Assembly (NCBI GenBank): GCA_028284625.1
Contig: JANQRH010000001.1
Span: 1 to 64,000 of the forward strand
Reading direction: 5' to 3'
From: Afifellaceae bacterium
Lineage (GTDB): Bacteria; Pseudomonadota; Alphaproteobacteria; Rhizobiales; Afifellaceae
DNA length: 64,000 nucleotides
Below the pieces are notes generated by a model. That model was not told the origin of the DNA. It saw nothing but the letters and a program-made list of their open reading frames with translations, and searched no databases. This document shows positions 25,860-32,989 of the stretch, piece by piece (positions within the stretch are counted from its first letter, which is position 1; each line of letters opens with the position of its first letter). The position numbers and the translations under genes are program-made.

Positions 25860-26783
25860 ATGGCGTATCAAAGTCTGGAATCCCTTCCGGTTGTTGGCGA
25901 AAGCCAGGTCGCTTCGCTGCTGACATGGCCGCTCATCATCGATGCCATGGAAGACGCGCTGAAAGAGTTTTCGGCCGGAGGCGTCATGCAACCGGTTCGG
26001 CAGATTGCTCCCGTTCCCGGGCAAAACGCCTTCTTTGCAGCCATGCCGGCGGCGGGAAGCGCGATGGCAGTGAAGATCATCACGCTCTACCACGACAATG
26101 CCGGCACGGACTTTCCGACCCATCAGGGCGTCATTGTCGTCTTCGACAAGGAAAACGGCGCGCCGCTGGCGCTTCTCGACGGTCGGCTGATCACTGAGAT
26201 GCGAACCGCCGCCGCAACGGCTGCCGTGGCGCGCAAGCTCGCGCCGGCATCCGTGGATGTGGTGACGATCATGGGAAACGGCGCGCAGGCGGGCGCGCAT
26301 GTCGGTGCGCTTGCCGCCGTGCGGGATTGGAAAGAGCTGCGCTTATGGGCGCGCGATGAGACCCGGGGTCGGGAGATGGCGGAGCGTATTGGCGCGACCT
26401 TCTTTGCCGATGCGGAAGCGGCCGTGCGGGAGGCTGACATTGTCGCAGCTGCGACGGCGGCCACGGAGCCGATTGTCAGCGGCGCGTGGCTGAAGCCAGG
26501 CGCCTTCGTGGGCGCCGTTGGGTGGAGCGGCAAAGATGGGCGCGAACTTGACGACGCGGCCATGGCCAACATCGTCATCGTGGAATCTGTCGATGCGGCG
26601 CGCGACCATGGCGGGAATGTCAGGGGGTCGAACTGCGACATCTTCGCTGAAGCCGGCGAGATCTTCTCCGGCGCCAAGACCGCGCCTGAGGGCGCCACGA
26701 TCATCTACGATTCCGTCGGCATTGCGATCCTGGACGCTGTGGCGGCGAAGCTCGTTTATGATCTTTGGCGGGCCGAACAATAG
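25860..26783 (+). CDS. ornithine cyclodeaminase/mu-crystallin family protein
   Basis: A 307-aa NAD(P)-binding protein of the OCD/mu-crystallin family. It has the substrate lysine in AMAVKIITLY, HQGVIVVFDKENGAPLALLDG and RTAAATAAVAR. The dinucleotide motif is VTIMGNGAQAGAH at about 138-150. Members act as ornithine cyclodeaminases, alanine dehydrogenases, ketimine reductases or imine-forming dehydrogenases. The gene is divergent from the RpiR/PLP-enzyme/ABC operon, so it is probably part of the same catabolic pathway. Confidence 0.9.
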   Translation: MAYQSLESLPVVGESQVASLLTWPLIIDAMEDALKEFSAGGVMQPVRQIAPVPGQNAFFAAMPAAGSAMAVKIITLYHDNAGTDFPTHQGVIVVFDKENGAPLALLDGRLITEMRTAAATAAVARKLAPASVDVVTIMGNGAQAGAHVGALAAVRDWKELRLWARDETRGREMAERIGATFFADAEAAVREADIVAAATAATEPIVSGAWLKPGAFVGAVGWSGKDGRELDDAAMANIVIVESVDAARDHGGNVRGSNCDIFAEAGEIFSGAKTAPEGATIIYDSVGIAILDAVAAKLVYDLWRAEQ

Positions 26784-26814
26784 TCTCCTTGCGATCAGGC
26801 CTCGGTATCGGGGT

Positions 26815-26844
26815 TGATCCGCTGGCCTCTGCGCGGCGTAGATA
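26815..26844 (+). promoter_or_regulatory. predicted RpoE (ECF11-type) promoter for the DUF2177 gene
   Basis: TGATCC at 26815-26820 and TAGATA at 26839-26844 are separated by exactly 18 nt, matching the alphaproteobacterial RpoE pattern (TGATCC, 18 nt, TAAGA-like). The inferred transcription start near 26851 gives a leader of about 25 nt before the ATG at 26876. Confidence 0.7.
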
Positions 26845-26875
26845 GATCGGTGATCCATTTCGGCAGGCAATCTTC

Positions 26876-27292
26876 ATGACCTATGTTGCGGCCTATATCG
26901 TTGTGCTTCTTGTCTTCGGGATCCTCGACGCCGTTTGGCTGACGATGATGGGCCCGGCGTTCTATCGCGAGCAGATCGGCGAGATTTTGCACACAACCGT
27001 GCGGCTTGCCCCGGCGATCGCGTTCTATCTCATGTATCCGATCGGCGTGGTGGTGTTTGCCGTGGTGCCGGCGCTCAAGGCGGAATCGCTAATGACGGCG
27101 CTCATCCACGGCGCGCTGTTCGGCGCGATCGCCTACGCTACCTACGACCTCACCAACCATGCCGTGATGAAGGTGTGGTCACTGCAGGTGACGCTGGTCG
27201 ACATCGCCTACGGCACCATCGCGTCCGGCCTGGCGGCATTGATCGCCTATCTTGCAGCGAGCAGTTTGTCGGGATGGCTCGGCGCGAATTGA
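26876..27292 (+). CDS. DUF2177 family membrane protein
   Basis: A 138-aa protein with about four membrane helices. Family motifs are the N-terminal LLVFGILDAVWLTMMGPAFYRE, FYLMYPIGVVVFAV, and HGALFGAIAYATYDLTNHA. Function is unknown. In Rhodobacter-type RpoE regulons DUF2177 genes accompany the ChrR-controlled membrane-lipid genes. A matching RpoE promoter sits directly upstream here, and the rpoE/chrR operon lies 3 kb away. Confidence 0.9.
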   Translation: MTYVAAYIVVLLVFGILDAVWLTMMGPAFYREQIGEILHTTVRLAPAIAFYLMYPIGVVVFAVVPALKAESLMTALIHGALFGAIAYATYDLTNHAVMKVWSLQVTLVDIAYGTIASGLAALIAYLAASSLSGWLGAN

Positions 27293-27332
27293 CGCGGCCC
27301 CCCCCCCGGGGCGCTGCTTCTCGGCAGCCGGG

Positions 27333-27443
27333 CCCTTTCATCCCTCATCCTGAGGTGCGTCTTTCGCCCCTTCGAGGCTCGCCCTGTCGGGCTCGCACCT
27401 CAGGATGAGGGCGAAAGACGCCTCGAAGGACGGGATGAAAGGG
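27333..27443. repeat. complex palindromic intergenic repeat (alphaproteobacterial type)
   Basis: Outer arms CCCTTTCATCC (27333) and GGATGAAAGGG (27433) enclose an 18-bp perfect inverted pair, CCCTCATCCTGAGGTGCG at 27342-27359 against 27394-27411. Further pairs are CGTCTTTCGCC/GGCGAAAGACG and CCTTCGAGG/CCTCGAAGG. The core CTCATCCTGAGG resembles dispersed palindromes common in Rhizobiales intergenic DNA. It lies between convergent genes and may also end transcription. A run of ten C at 27298-27307 lies just before it. Confidence 0.8.
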
Positions 27444-27470
27444 CAGTCCGCGACGTCCTCTGCAACCGGC

Positions 27471-28505
27471 CTAGCTGGCCGATGCCGGCCTGAGCCGATA
27501 ATGGCTCACGCCCCATTCTTCGCCGCCGGCATGTCCGAAGAGGCCGGCCGTGGCGAGGAAGAAGAGCCGCCAGCGGCGTTGCCACAAATTCGCGTCGCGG
27601 CCGTAGACACTCTTCAAGATCTCTAGGATCGCATCGGCGTTGCGATCGTAATTGACAAGCCAGTCCTCCGCCGTGCGCCGATAGTTTTCGCCGTTCCAGC
27701 GCCAATCCCCTTCAAGTGTGAAGCAGGTGCGGAACTGCCGGATCAAGCCATGGCTCGGCATGATGCCGCCGGTGAAGAAATGCTGCGCGATCCAATCGTC
27801 CTTGTCGCCGGTGGCGAAGCGATAGGGCGCCTGCCGATGGCTGAAAACGTGCAAGAAAAGGCGGCCGTCCGGCTCCAGGCATTTCTGCATGCGGGTGAAA
27901 AGCGGCCACCAATTGGCCATGTGCTCAAACATCTCCACCGACACGACGCGATCGAACATGGCGTCGGGAACGAAAGTGTTCATGTCGGCAGTGGCGACGC
28001 GGAGGTTGGTCAGCCCTTCAGCCTTGGCCTGACCCTCGATGAAGGCGCGCTGGGAATGCGAGTTGGAGACGGAGAGGATGCGCGCGGCGGGATAGCGGCG
28101 CGCCATCCACAGCGACAGCGACCCCCAGCCGCAACCGAGCTCCAGGATGCGTTGCCCGTCGGCGAGATCGGCATGCGCGGCGGTGGCGGCGAGCGCATTT
28201 TCTTCGGCTTCAGCAAGCGTCGTCGCGCCGTCGTCGTAGAGGCAGCAGGAATATTTGCGCTGCGGCCCGAGCACGAGCTGGAAGAAATCTGCCGGGATCT
28301 CGTAGTGCTGCTCGTTGGCTTCGTCGGTGTGGATGGCGACGGGGTAGTTCATCATCTGATCGGCGAAATGGCGATCCGCATCGTTGTCCGCTGCGGCGAG
28401 CCGGCGCTGTGTGCGCGCGACCAGCATGCCGATAGCGGCCTTGGTCACCGCGTCGGGCAAGCCGATGCGTTCGCCAGCAAAGGTCGCGGCCTGCACGAAG
28501 CTCAT
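27471..28505 (-). CDS. cyclopropane-fatty-acid-synthase-like SAM methyltransferase (RpoE-ChrR operon)
   Basis: A 344-aa COG2230 methyltransferase. SAM motif I is ILELGCGWGSLSLWMARRYP. CFA features include the KYSCCLYDDG entry, VVSVEMFEHM and FFTGGIMPSHG. Members methylate unsaturated acyl chains of phospholipids. It is the last gene of the minus-strand operon rpoE-chrR-DUF1295-this gene, coupled to DUF1295 by an ATGA overlap. The setting matches genes for branched or furan fatty acids in Rhodobacter/Rhodopseudomonas, so a UfaM/UfaO/FufM-like role is possible but unproved. Confidence 0.88.
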   Translation of the reverse strand: MSFVQAATFAGERIGLPDAVTKAAIGMLVARTQRRLAAADNDADRHFADQMMNYPVAIHTDEANEQHYEIPADFFQLVLGPQRKYSCCLYDDGATTLAEAEENALAATAAHADLADGQRILELGCGWGSLSLWMARRYPAARILSVSNSHSQRAFIEGQAKAEGLTNLRVATADMNTFVPDAMFDRVVSVEMFEHMANWWPLFTRMQKCLEPDGRLFLHVFSHRQAPYRFATGDKDDWIAQHFFTGGIMPSHGLIRQFRTCFTLEGDWRWNGENYRRTAEDWLVNYDRNADAILEILKSVYGRDANLWQRRWRLFFLATAGLFGHAGGEEWGVSHYRLRPASAS

Positions 28506-29344
28506 GCGTCCCCCGTCGATACGGGACGTGATTCCCGACGCGGCGGGGCCGGGAAGAACGCGCTCGTGCGCGCCTGGTAGGCTCGGAACGAAGCGCCGCG
28601 CCGCTCCAGCATATGCTCCTCAAGCGGCGGGATGCCGGTCACGTAGACGAGGAGCCAATACATGCAGGCCGGTGCGGCAAGCGCCAGCCAGCCCCAGAGA
28701 TACGCGCCGCCGAAGTCGATCGCCAGGAGCGCGTAGGCGACCCAGCCCAGCCATTGGAAGAAGTAGTTCGGGTGCCGCGAATAGCGCCAGAGCCCAACGT
28801 CGCAGATGCGCCCACGATTGGCTGATGCTGCGCGGAAGCGCTTGAGCTGGTTGTCGGCCAGCGCCTCGCCGCCGATCGCGGTGAGCAGCACGAGCGCCGC
28901 CAAGACGTCCTGCGCGCGCAGCTCCGGCGCCGGGTTCCACACCGCAAGCACGATCGCCAGTGCCAGCGGGATGGAGACAAGCGCCTGCTTCTGGAGAAGC
29001 CAGAACATCTGGCGTGGGGCATCCGCGCCCCACCCTTCAAGAAGCTTGGCGTAGCGCGGATCGTCGGTGATGCCGGCAGTTCGCTGTGCGATATGCGTGC
29101 CGAGCCGCACCGCCCAGGCCACGACAAGCACCAGGATGAGGCCTTGCCGTGCATTGAGGCCGCCGAGGATCAGAAGCGGCGAGAGCGCGGCCGCTGCGCC
29201 GACTGCGCCAAGGCCGAACGTCCACACCGTGTCCACCCAGCCGGAATTTTGAGTCTCACGCCAGATAAGCCACGCACCGGCCATGATGATCGACAGGCCG
29301 ACGGCGACATAAAGAACCGCTAGGCCGAACGCGGCGGTGCTCAT
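28502..29344 (-). CDS. DUF1295 family membrane protein (steroid 5-alpha-reductase-like)
   Basis: A 280-aa polytopic protein. The C-terminal 5-alpha-reductase/isoprenylcysteine-methyltransferase-like motif is WRYSRHPNYFFQWLGWVAYAL, preceded by ADNQLKRFRA. The N-terminal half has several hydrophobic helices. The family is thought to act on membrane lipids with NADPH or SAM; its actual reaction is unknown. It sits between chrR and the CFA-like gene and is part of the same RpoE-controlled operon. Confidence 0.88.
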   Translation of the reverse strand: MSTAAFGLAVLYVAVGLSIIMAGAWLIWRETQNSGWVDTVWTFGLGAVGAAAALSPLLILGGLNARQGLILVLVVAWAVRLGTHIAQRTAGITDDPRYAKLLEGWGADAPRQMFWLLQKQALVSIPLALAIVLAVWNPAPELRAQDVLAALVLLTAIGGEALADNQLKRFRAASANRGRICDVGLWRYSRHPNYFFQWLGWVAYALLAIDFGGAYLWGWLALAAPACMYWLLVYVTGIPPLEEHMLERRGASFRAYQARTSAFFPAPPRRESRPVSTGDA

Positions 29345-29395
29345 AGTAGCTGGCTCGCGCGCGCGCGGCGCTGAATGAGGTCGGCCATCGTCGGT

Positions 29396-30040
29396 CTACA
29401 GACGGACGAAGGGTTGCAGCAGCTTTCCCGTCCAGCTTTGCAGCTCAATGCTGCCCTGCAGGGCGACAAGGCAGATGCAGGGCTCGCCGGCATCGACGGT
29501 CGGATGATGCTCCATCGTCTCATCGGCCTCGTCGAAGTCGCCGGGACCGAAGCGTCCGAGCTGATGACGAAACGCGCCGCGGAACACGCAGGTCCATTCG
29601 GTGCCCGTGTGCTTGTGATGAGGCAGGTGGACCCCGGGCTCCGCCTTCAGCATGAACACGCGACTGCCTTCTTCGGCAGGCACGCCGACGGAGCGCCACT
29701 GCACGCCGAAACCGACCCGTCGCCACGGACCCAGCTCATACTGGCTAAGGGGGGCGGGGAGGTCGTCGCCTCCCATCGTAGGGCGCGGTTCAGACACCGG
29801 TGCGGCAACGGCTGCCGGATTGATGCGCGCCAGCGTCCGCTCCAACGCATCCGGGCGCATTGCGGTCGGCTCGACGCGATCGAGAAGCTCGCCGCCCACC
29901 GCCTCGAAACGATGCACGATGTCGCGGCAACGTGGGCACAGTGCGACGTGCGCTGCGACGACGAGCGCTCGGCTCTCGTCAAGCGTGCCGGAGGCGAACG
30001 CCGCCAATGTCTCATCGGTCGGATGATGGGAGATGCTCAT
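29396..30040 (-). CDS. chrR: ChrR-type zinc anti-sigma factor
   Basis: A 214-aa anti-sigma factor. The zinc-binding ASD is MSISHHPTDETLAAFASGTL with the H-x3-C-x2-C part in AAHVALCPRCRDIVH. A cupin-like C-terminal domain contains HLPHHKHTGTEWTCVFRGAF, with the His/Glu ligands known in ChrR to be needed for the singlet-oxygen response. The length matches Rhodobacter ChrR. Its ATG overlaps the rpoE stop (ATGA), giving stoichiometric coupling. It should hold RpoE inactive until singlet oxygen or related stress. Confidence 0.93.
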   Translation of the reverse strand: MSISHHPTDETLAAFASGTLDESRALVVAAHVALCPRCRDIVHRFEAVGGELLDRVEPTAMRPDALERTLARINPAAVAAPVSEPRPTMGGDDLPAPLSQYELGPWRRVGFGVQWRSVGVPAEEGSRVFMLKAEPGVHLPHHKHTGTEWTCVFRGAFRHQLGRFGPGDFDEADETMEHHPTVDAGEPCICLVALQGSIELQSWTGKLLQPFVRL

Positions 30041-30579
30041 CTCAACTCACCAAGCGATTCGCGCAGCCGGCCCATGGCAAGCCGCAGCCGTGATTTAACG
30101 GTTCCCAACGGTATCCCCAAGCGTTCCGATATCTCCGAATGGGGATGGTCCTCGAAGAACGAAAGCTGCACGACAGCCACTTGCTCGTCCGGCAGCTGGT
30201 CGAGTGCGGCGCGTACGCGCTCGCCGCGCTCCTTGAAATCGAACGCGCCGTCGGGCCGCTCCGGCTCCTCCGGCTCCACCATCTCATAGAGAAGGTGCAT
30301 GCGCGAGCGCTGGTCACGGCGCAGCCGGTCGATCCTGAGATTGCGCGCAATCGCAAAAATCCAGGCCGACGCGTTGGCGCGGCTGGGGTCGAATGTCGGC
30401 GCCTTGTTCCAAATCGCCAGCAATGTCTCCTGCGCGATGTCCTCAGCTAGATCGGCATTCGCGCCCGTCTTCATGAGCCAGGCCTTGATTCGTCCGGCGT
30501 AAAGCTCAAACAAGGCTGCGAAGGCCGCCTGATCCTGACGCGCCGCAACTGCCGTAATCAACTCCGACGGCTCCGTCAC
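30037..30579 (-). CDS. rpoE: ECF sigma factor RpoE (ECF11/ChrR-partner group)
   Basis: A 180-aa ECF sigma factor. Region 2 reads DLAEDIAQETLLAIWNKAPTFDPSRANASAWIFAIARNLRIDRLRRD. Region 4 reads LPDEQVAVVQLSFFEDHPHSEISERLGIPLGTVKSRLRLAM. I chose the GTG at 30579 because the predicted RpoE promoter start site (near 30692) rules out earlier ATGs in the long open frame, and it gives the normal family length and N-terminus. It should direct transcription of its own operon, the divergent FAD/DUF1365/CFA operon and DUF2177. Confidence 0.92.
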   Translation of the reverse strand: MTEPSELITAVAARQDQAAFAALFELYAGRIKAWLMKTGANADLAEDIAQETLLAIWNKAPTFDPSRANASAWIFAIARNLRIDRLRRDQRSRMHLLYEMVEPEEPERPDGAFDFKERGERVRAALDQLPDEQVAVVQLSFFEDHPHSEISERLGIPLGTVKSRLRLAMGRLRESLGELR

Positions 30580-30698
30580 CTGATTTGCTTCACTGTCATA
30601 ACGCGCTCTTGGTCCGGGGCGCCCCTGGCACGGATTCCCACCATAGGGGATCGGTGGCGTTTTCGAAGCCAATTGGGCGGCTGCGACCTGCATGGTGC

Positions 30699-30728
30699 CG
30701 ATTACGCATATCATGGGCTTTTGGATCA
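30699..30728 (-). promoter_or_regulatory. predicted RpoE-dependent autoregulatory promoter of rpoE-chrR
   Basis: On the minus strand, TGATCC (30728-30723) and TAATCG (30704-30699) are separated by exactly 18 nt. The -35 is a perfect match to the alphaproteobacterial RpoE consensus and the -10 starts TAA. The leader to the GTG start would be about 113 nt. Confidence 0.72.
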
Positions 30729-30748
30729 CCGCTCTGGATCAGTGCGGG

Positions 30749-30778
30749 TGATCTGTTCCATTAGACCGGTCGTAAATC
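30749..30778 (+). promoter_or_regulatory. predicted RpoE-dependent promoter of the FAD/DUF1365/CFA operon
   Basis: TGATCT (30749-30754), an 18-nt spacer and TAAATC (30773-30778) match the RpoE pattern on the plus strand, divergent from the rpoE promoter 21 bp away. The inferred start near 30785 gives a leader of about 79 nt. Confidence 0.7.
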
Positions 30779-30863
30779 GGGCGGGCCTGTTTGTCGCCGG
30801 ATGCGTCACGCAGCGCTCTAAAGGGCGGCGCCGGAGCGCCGCTGGCACGTTAAGGCATTGTTT

Positions 30864-32210
30864 GTGAAAGACAAATTGGACGCCCGTAAACGCATCGCGA
30901 TCATTGGCACCGGCATCAGCGGAATGGCGGCCGCCTGGCTTCTCAGCCAGCGCCACGACGTCACGGTCTTTGAACGAGCGGGCCGCGTCGGTGGGCACAC
31001 CAACACGGTCGATGTCGCTGTCGATAAAGGGTTTTTGGCGATCGACACCGGTTTCATCGTCTACAACGAGGCGACCTACCCCAACCTGACGGCGCTCTTC
31101 AGGCATCTTGAGGTCGAAACGCAGCCCTCCGACATGTCATTCGCAATATCGCTGGACGAGGGGCGCTTCGAATATTCCGGGGCGAGCGTCGCCGGGCTGC
31201 TGGCGCAGAAGCGGAATCTGCTGCGTCGGCGGTTCTGGTCGATGCTTCGGGACGTCGTGCGCTTCTATCGCGAGGGCAAGCGCGATGTGTGCCGGCTTGA
31301 TGAGTCCACGACGCTCGGCGCCTATCTCGACCGGGGGCGTTATGGCGCGGCCTTTAGGCAGGATCATCTCTTGCCAATGGCGGCGGCCATCTGGTCGGCG
31401 CCGGCGGAGGCCATCCTCGATTTTCCCGCGGCGTCGTTCCTGCGGTTTCAGGAGAACCATGGCCTCCTGAACTTGCACGATCGACCTTTGTGGCGGACAG
31501 TCGTGGGCGGCAGCAAGCGCTATGTTGAACGATTGACGAAGCCCTATGCGGAACGCATCCGCCGCGACGCGGAGGTGGTGCGGATTCAGCCGATCGGCGA
31601 CGGCGTCGTGGTGCATACAAAGAGCGGAGATCATGATTGTTTCGATGACGTCGTCATCGCCACTCACGCCGATCAGGCGCTCAAGATGTTGGCGAATCCA
31701 TCAGCGGACGAGCAATCGCTGCTTGGTGCCTTCAACTATTCGCGCAATCGCGCCGTGCTCCACGCCGACCCGAGCTTCATGCCGCGGCGACGCAGTGCCT
31801 GGGCGAGCTGGAACCATATGGGCGGCCAGCGAGATCGGGGGGCGACACCAACGGTCACCTATTGGATGAACGCGCTGCAACGCCTGCCAGGCGGCCGCGA
31901 CTTCTTCGTGACGCTCAACCCGACGCGGGAGCCGCGTGGCGTGCTGCACGAAGAGGTTTATATGCACCCGCTTTTCGATCGGGCGGCCATCTCGGCGCAG
32001 CGTCGCCTGTGGTCGTTGCAGGGGCGACGGAACATCTGGTTCTGCGGGGCCTATTTCGGCGCCGGGTTCCACGAGGACGGCCTGCAAGCCGGGCTTGCGG
32101 TCGCCGAGGCGCTCGGCGATGTGCGGCGGCCGTGGCATGTGGCGAGTGAATCGGGGCGGATTGCGCTTGCTCCGTTGAAAGCGCAACTGGACGAAAGGGC
32201 GGCGGCATGA
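30864..32210 (+). CDS. FAD-dependent amine-oxidase-like protein (COG2907), RpoE regulon
   Basis: A 448-aa flavoprotein. The N-terminal FAD-binding motif is RIAIIGTGISGMAAAWLLS, with FERAGRVGGHTNTVD next. Later are LLPMAAAIWSAPAEAIL and the C-terminal GAYFGAGFHEDGLQAG that closes the FAD site. The GTG start at 30864 has TAAGG 8 nt upstream; an in-frame TTG at 30858 is too close to it. Homologues in RpoE regulons are linked to furan fatty acid synthesis, where a desaturase UfaD acts on methylated acyl chains; assigning this gene to that step is inference. Confidence 0.9.
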   Translation: MKDKLDARKRIAIIGTGISGMAAAWLLSQRHDVTVFERAGRVGGHTNTVDVAVDKGFLAIDTGFIVYNEATYPNLTALFRHLEVETQPSDMSFAISLDEGRFEYSGASVAGLLAQKRNLLRRRFWSMLRDVVRFYREGKRDVCRLDESTTLGAYLDRGRYGAAFRQDHLLPMAAAIWSAPAEAILDFPAASFLRFQENHGLLNLHDRPLWRTVVGGSKRYVERLTKPYAERIRRDAEVVRIQPIGDGVVVHTKSGDHDCFDDVVIATHADQALKMLANPSADEQSLLGAFNYSRNRAVLHADPSFMPRRRSAWASWNHMGGQRDRGATPTVTYWMNALQRLPGGRDFFVTLNPTREPRGVLHEEVYMHPLFDRAAISAQRRLWSLQGRRNIWFCGAYFGAGFHEDGLQAGLAVAEALGDVRRPWHVASESGRIALAPLKAQLDERAAA

Positions 32211-32983
32211 GCGTGCGCTCCTGCCTCTATGTCGGCAAGGTGATGCACCGGCGGTTCCGACCGCGCGCGCACAAGCTTCGCTATCGCGTCTTCTGGATGC
32301 TGATCGATCTCGACGAGGTGGAGGGATTATCTCGTAAGCTGCGGCTCTTCTCGCACAATCGGTTCAATGCCTTCAGCCTCCACGATCGCGATCATGGCGA
32401 GGGCGCGGACCGGCCGCTCAAGGCGCAGGTCAAGGCGCATTTGGACGACGCAGGGATTGAAGCCGACGGCGCCATCCATTTGCTCGCCATGCCGCGCATC
32501 CTCGGCTATTCGTTCAATCCCCTCAGCGTCTATTTCTGCCATCGTCGCGACGGCGCTCTTGCAGCCATTCTTTATGAAGTGCACAACACGTTTGGCGAAC
32601 GGCACTCCTATCTTCTGCCGGTCGCGGCGGGTGCCGGCGCAACGATTGAGCAAGAGTGCGATAAAGGATTCTACGTGTCGCCGTTTCTGGACATGAATAT
32701 GCGATATGCCTTCCGCGTCGTTCCGCCGGATGAGCATGTGACGGTCACGGTGCGCGGCGACAATGCCGACGGTCCGGCGATTGTCGCGTCACTGGCGGGC
32801 GAACGAAAAGCACTGAGCGACACCGCACTTCTACAGCTGTTCTTCTCGCATCCGCTTCTGACGCTGAAGGTCATCGGCGCCATCCACTGGCACGCCCTTA
32901 AGATGGTGGTGAAGGGCTACCGGCCGTTCCCGCACACGGCCCCGCCCAAGCGGCCGGTCACAATCGGCCACGGCCACGGCTGA
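32207..32983 (+). CDS. DUF1365 domain protein
   Basis: A 258-aa member of DUF1365, a family of unknown function nearly always found beside COG2907 flavoproteins and CFA-synthase-like genes. Visible signatures are YVGKVMHRRFRPRAHKLRYRVF at the N-terminus, HLLAMPRILGYSFNPLSVYFC, YEVHNTFGERHSY and the C-terminal WHALKMVVKGYRPF. Its ATG overlaps the FAD gene stop. A lipid-modifying or accessory role is suggested only by conserved context. Confidence 0.92.
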   Translation: MSVRSCLYVGKVMHRRFRPRAHKLRYRVFWMLIDLDEVEGLSRKLRLFSHNRFNAFSLHDRDHGEGADRPLKAQVKAHLDDAGIEADGAIHLLAMPRILGYSFNPLSVYFCHRRDGALAAILYEVHNTFGERHSYLLPVAAGAGATIEQECDKGFYVSPFLDMNMRYAFRVVPPDEHVTVTVRGDNADGPAIVASLAGERKALSDTALLQLFFSHPLLTLKVIGAIHWHALKMVVKGYRPFPHTAPPKRPVTIGHGHG

Positions 32984-32989
32984 TCCCAG

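Noticed and set aside
26851..26856. A second TGATCC near the DUF2177 start as another RpoE -35
   Set aside because: The position 18 nt downstream reads CATGAC, not a TAA-type -10, and would lie inside the start codon.
30737..30742. Another minus-strand TGATCC as the rpoE -35
   Set aside because: With an 18-nt spacer the -10 would be GCCCAT; the neighbouring TGATCC at 30728-30723 has TAATCG at the right distance.
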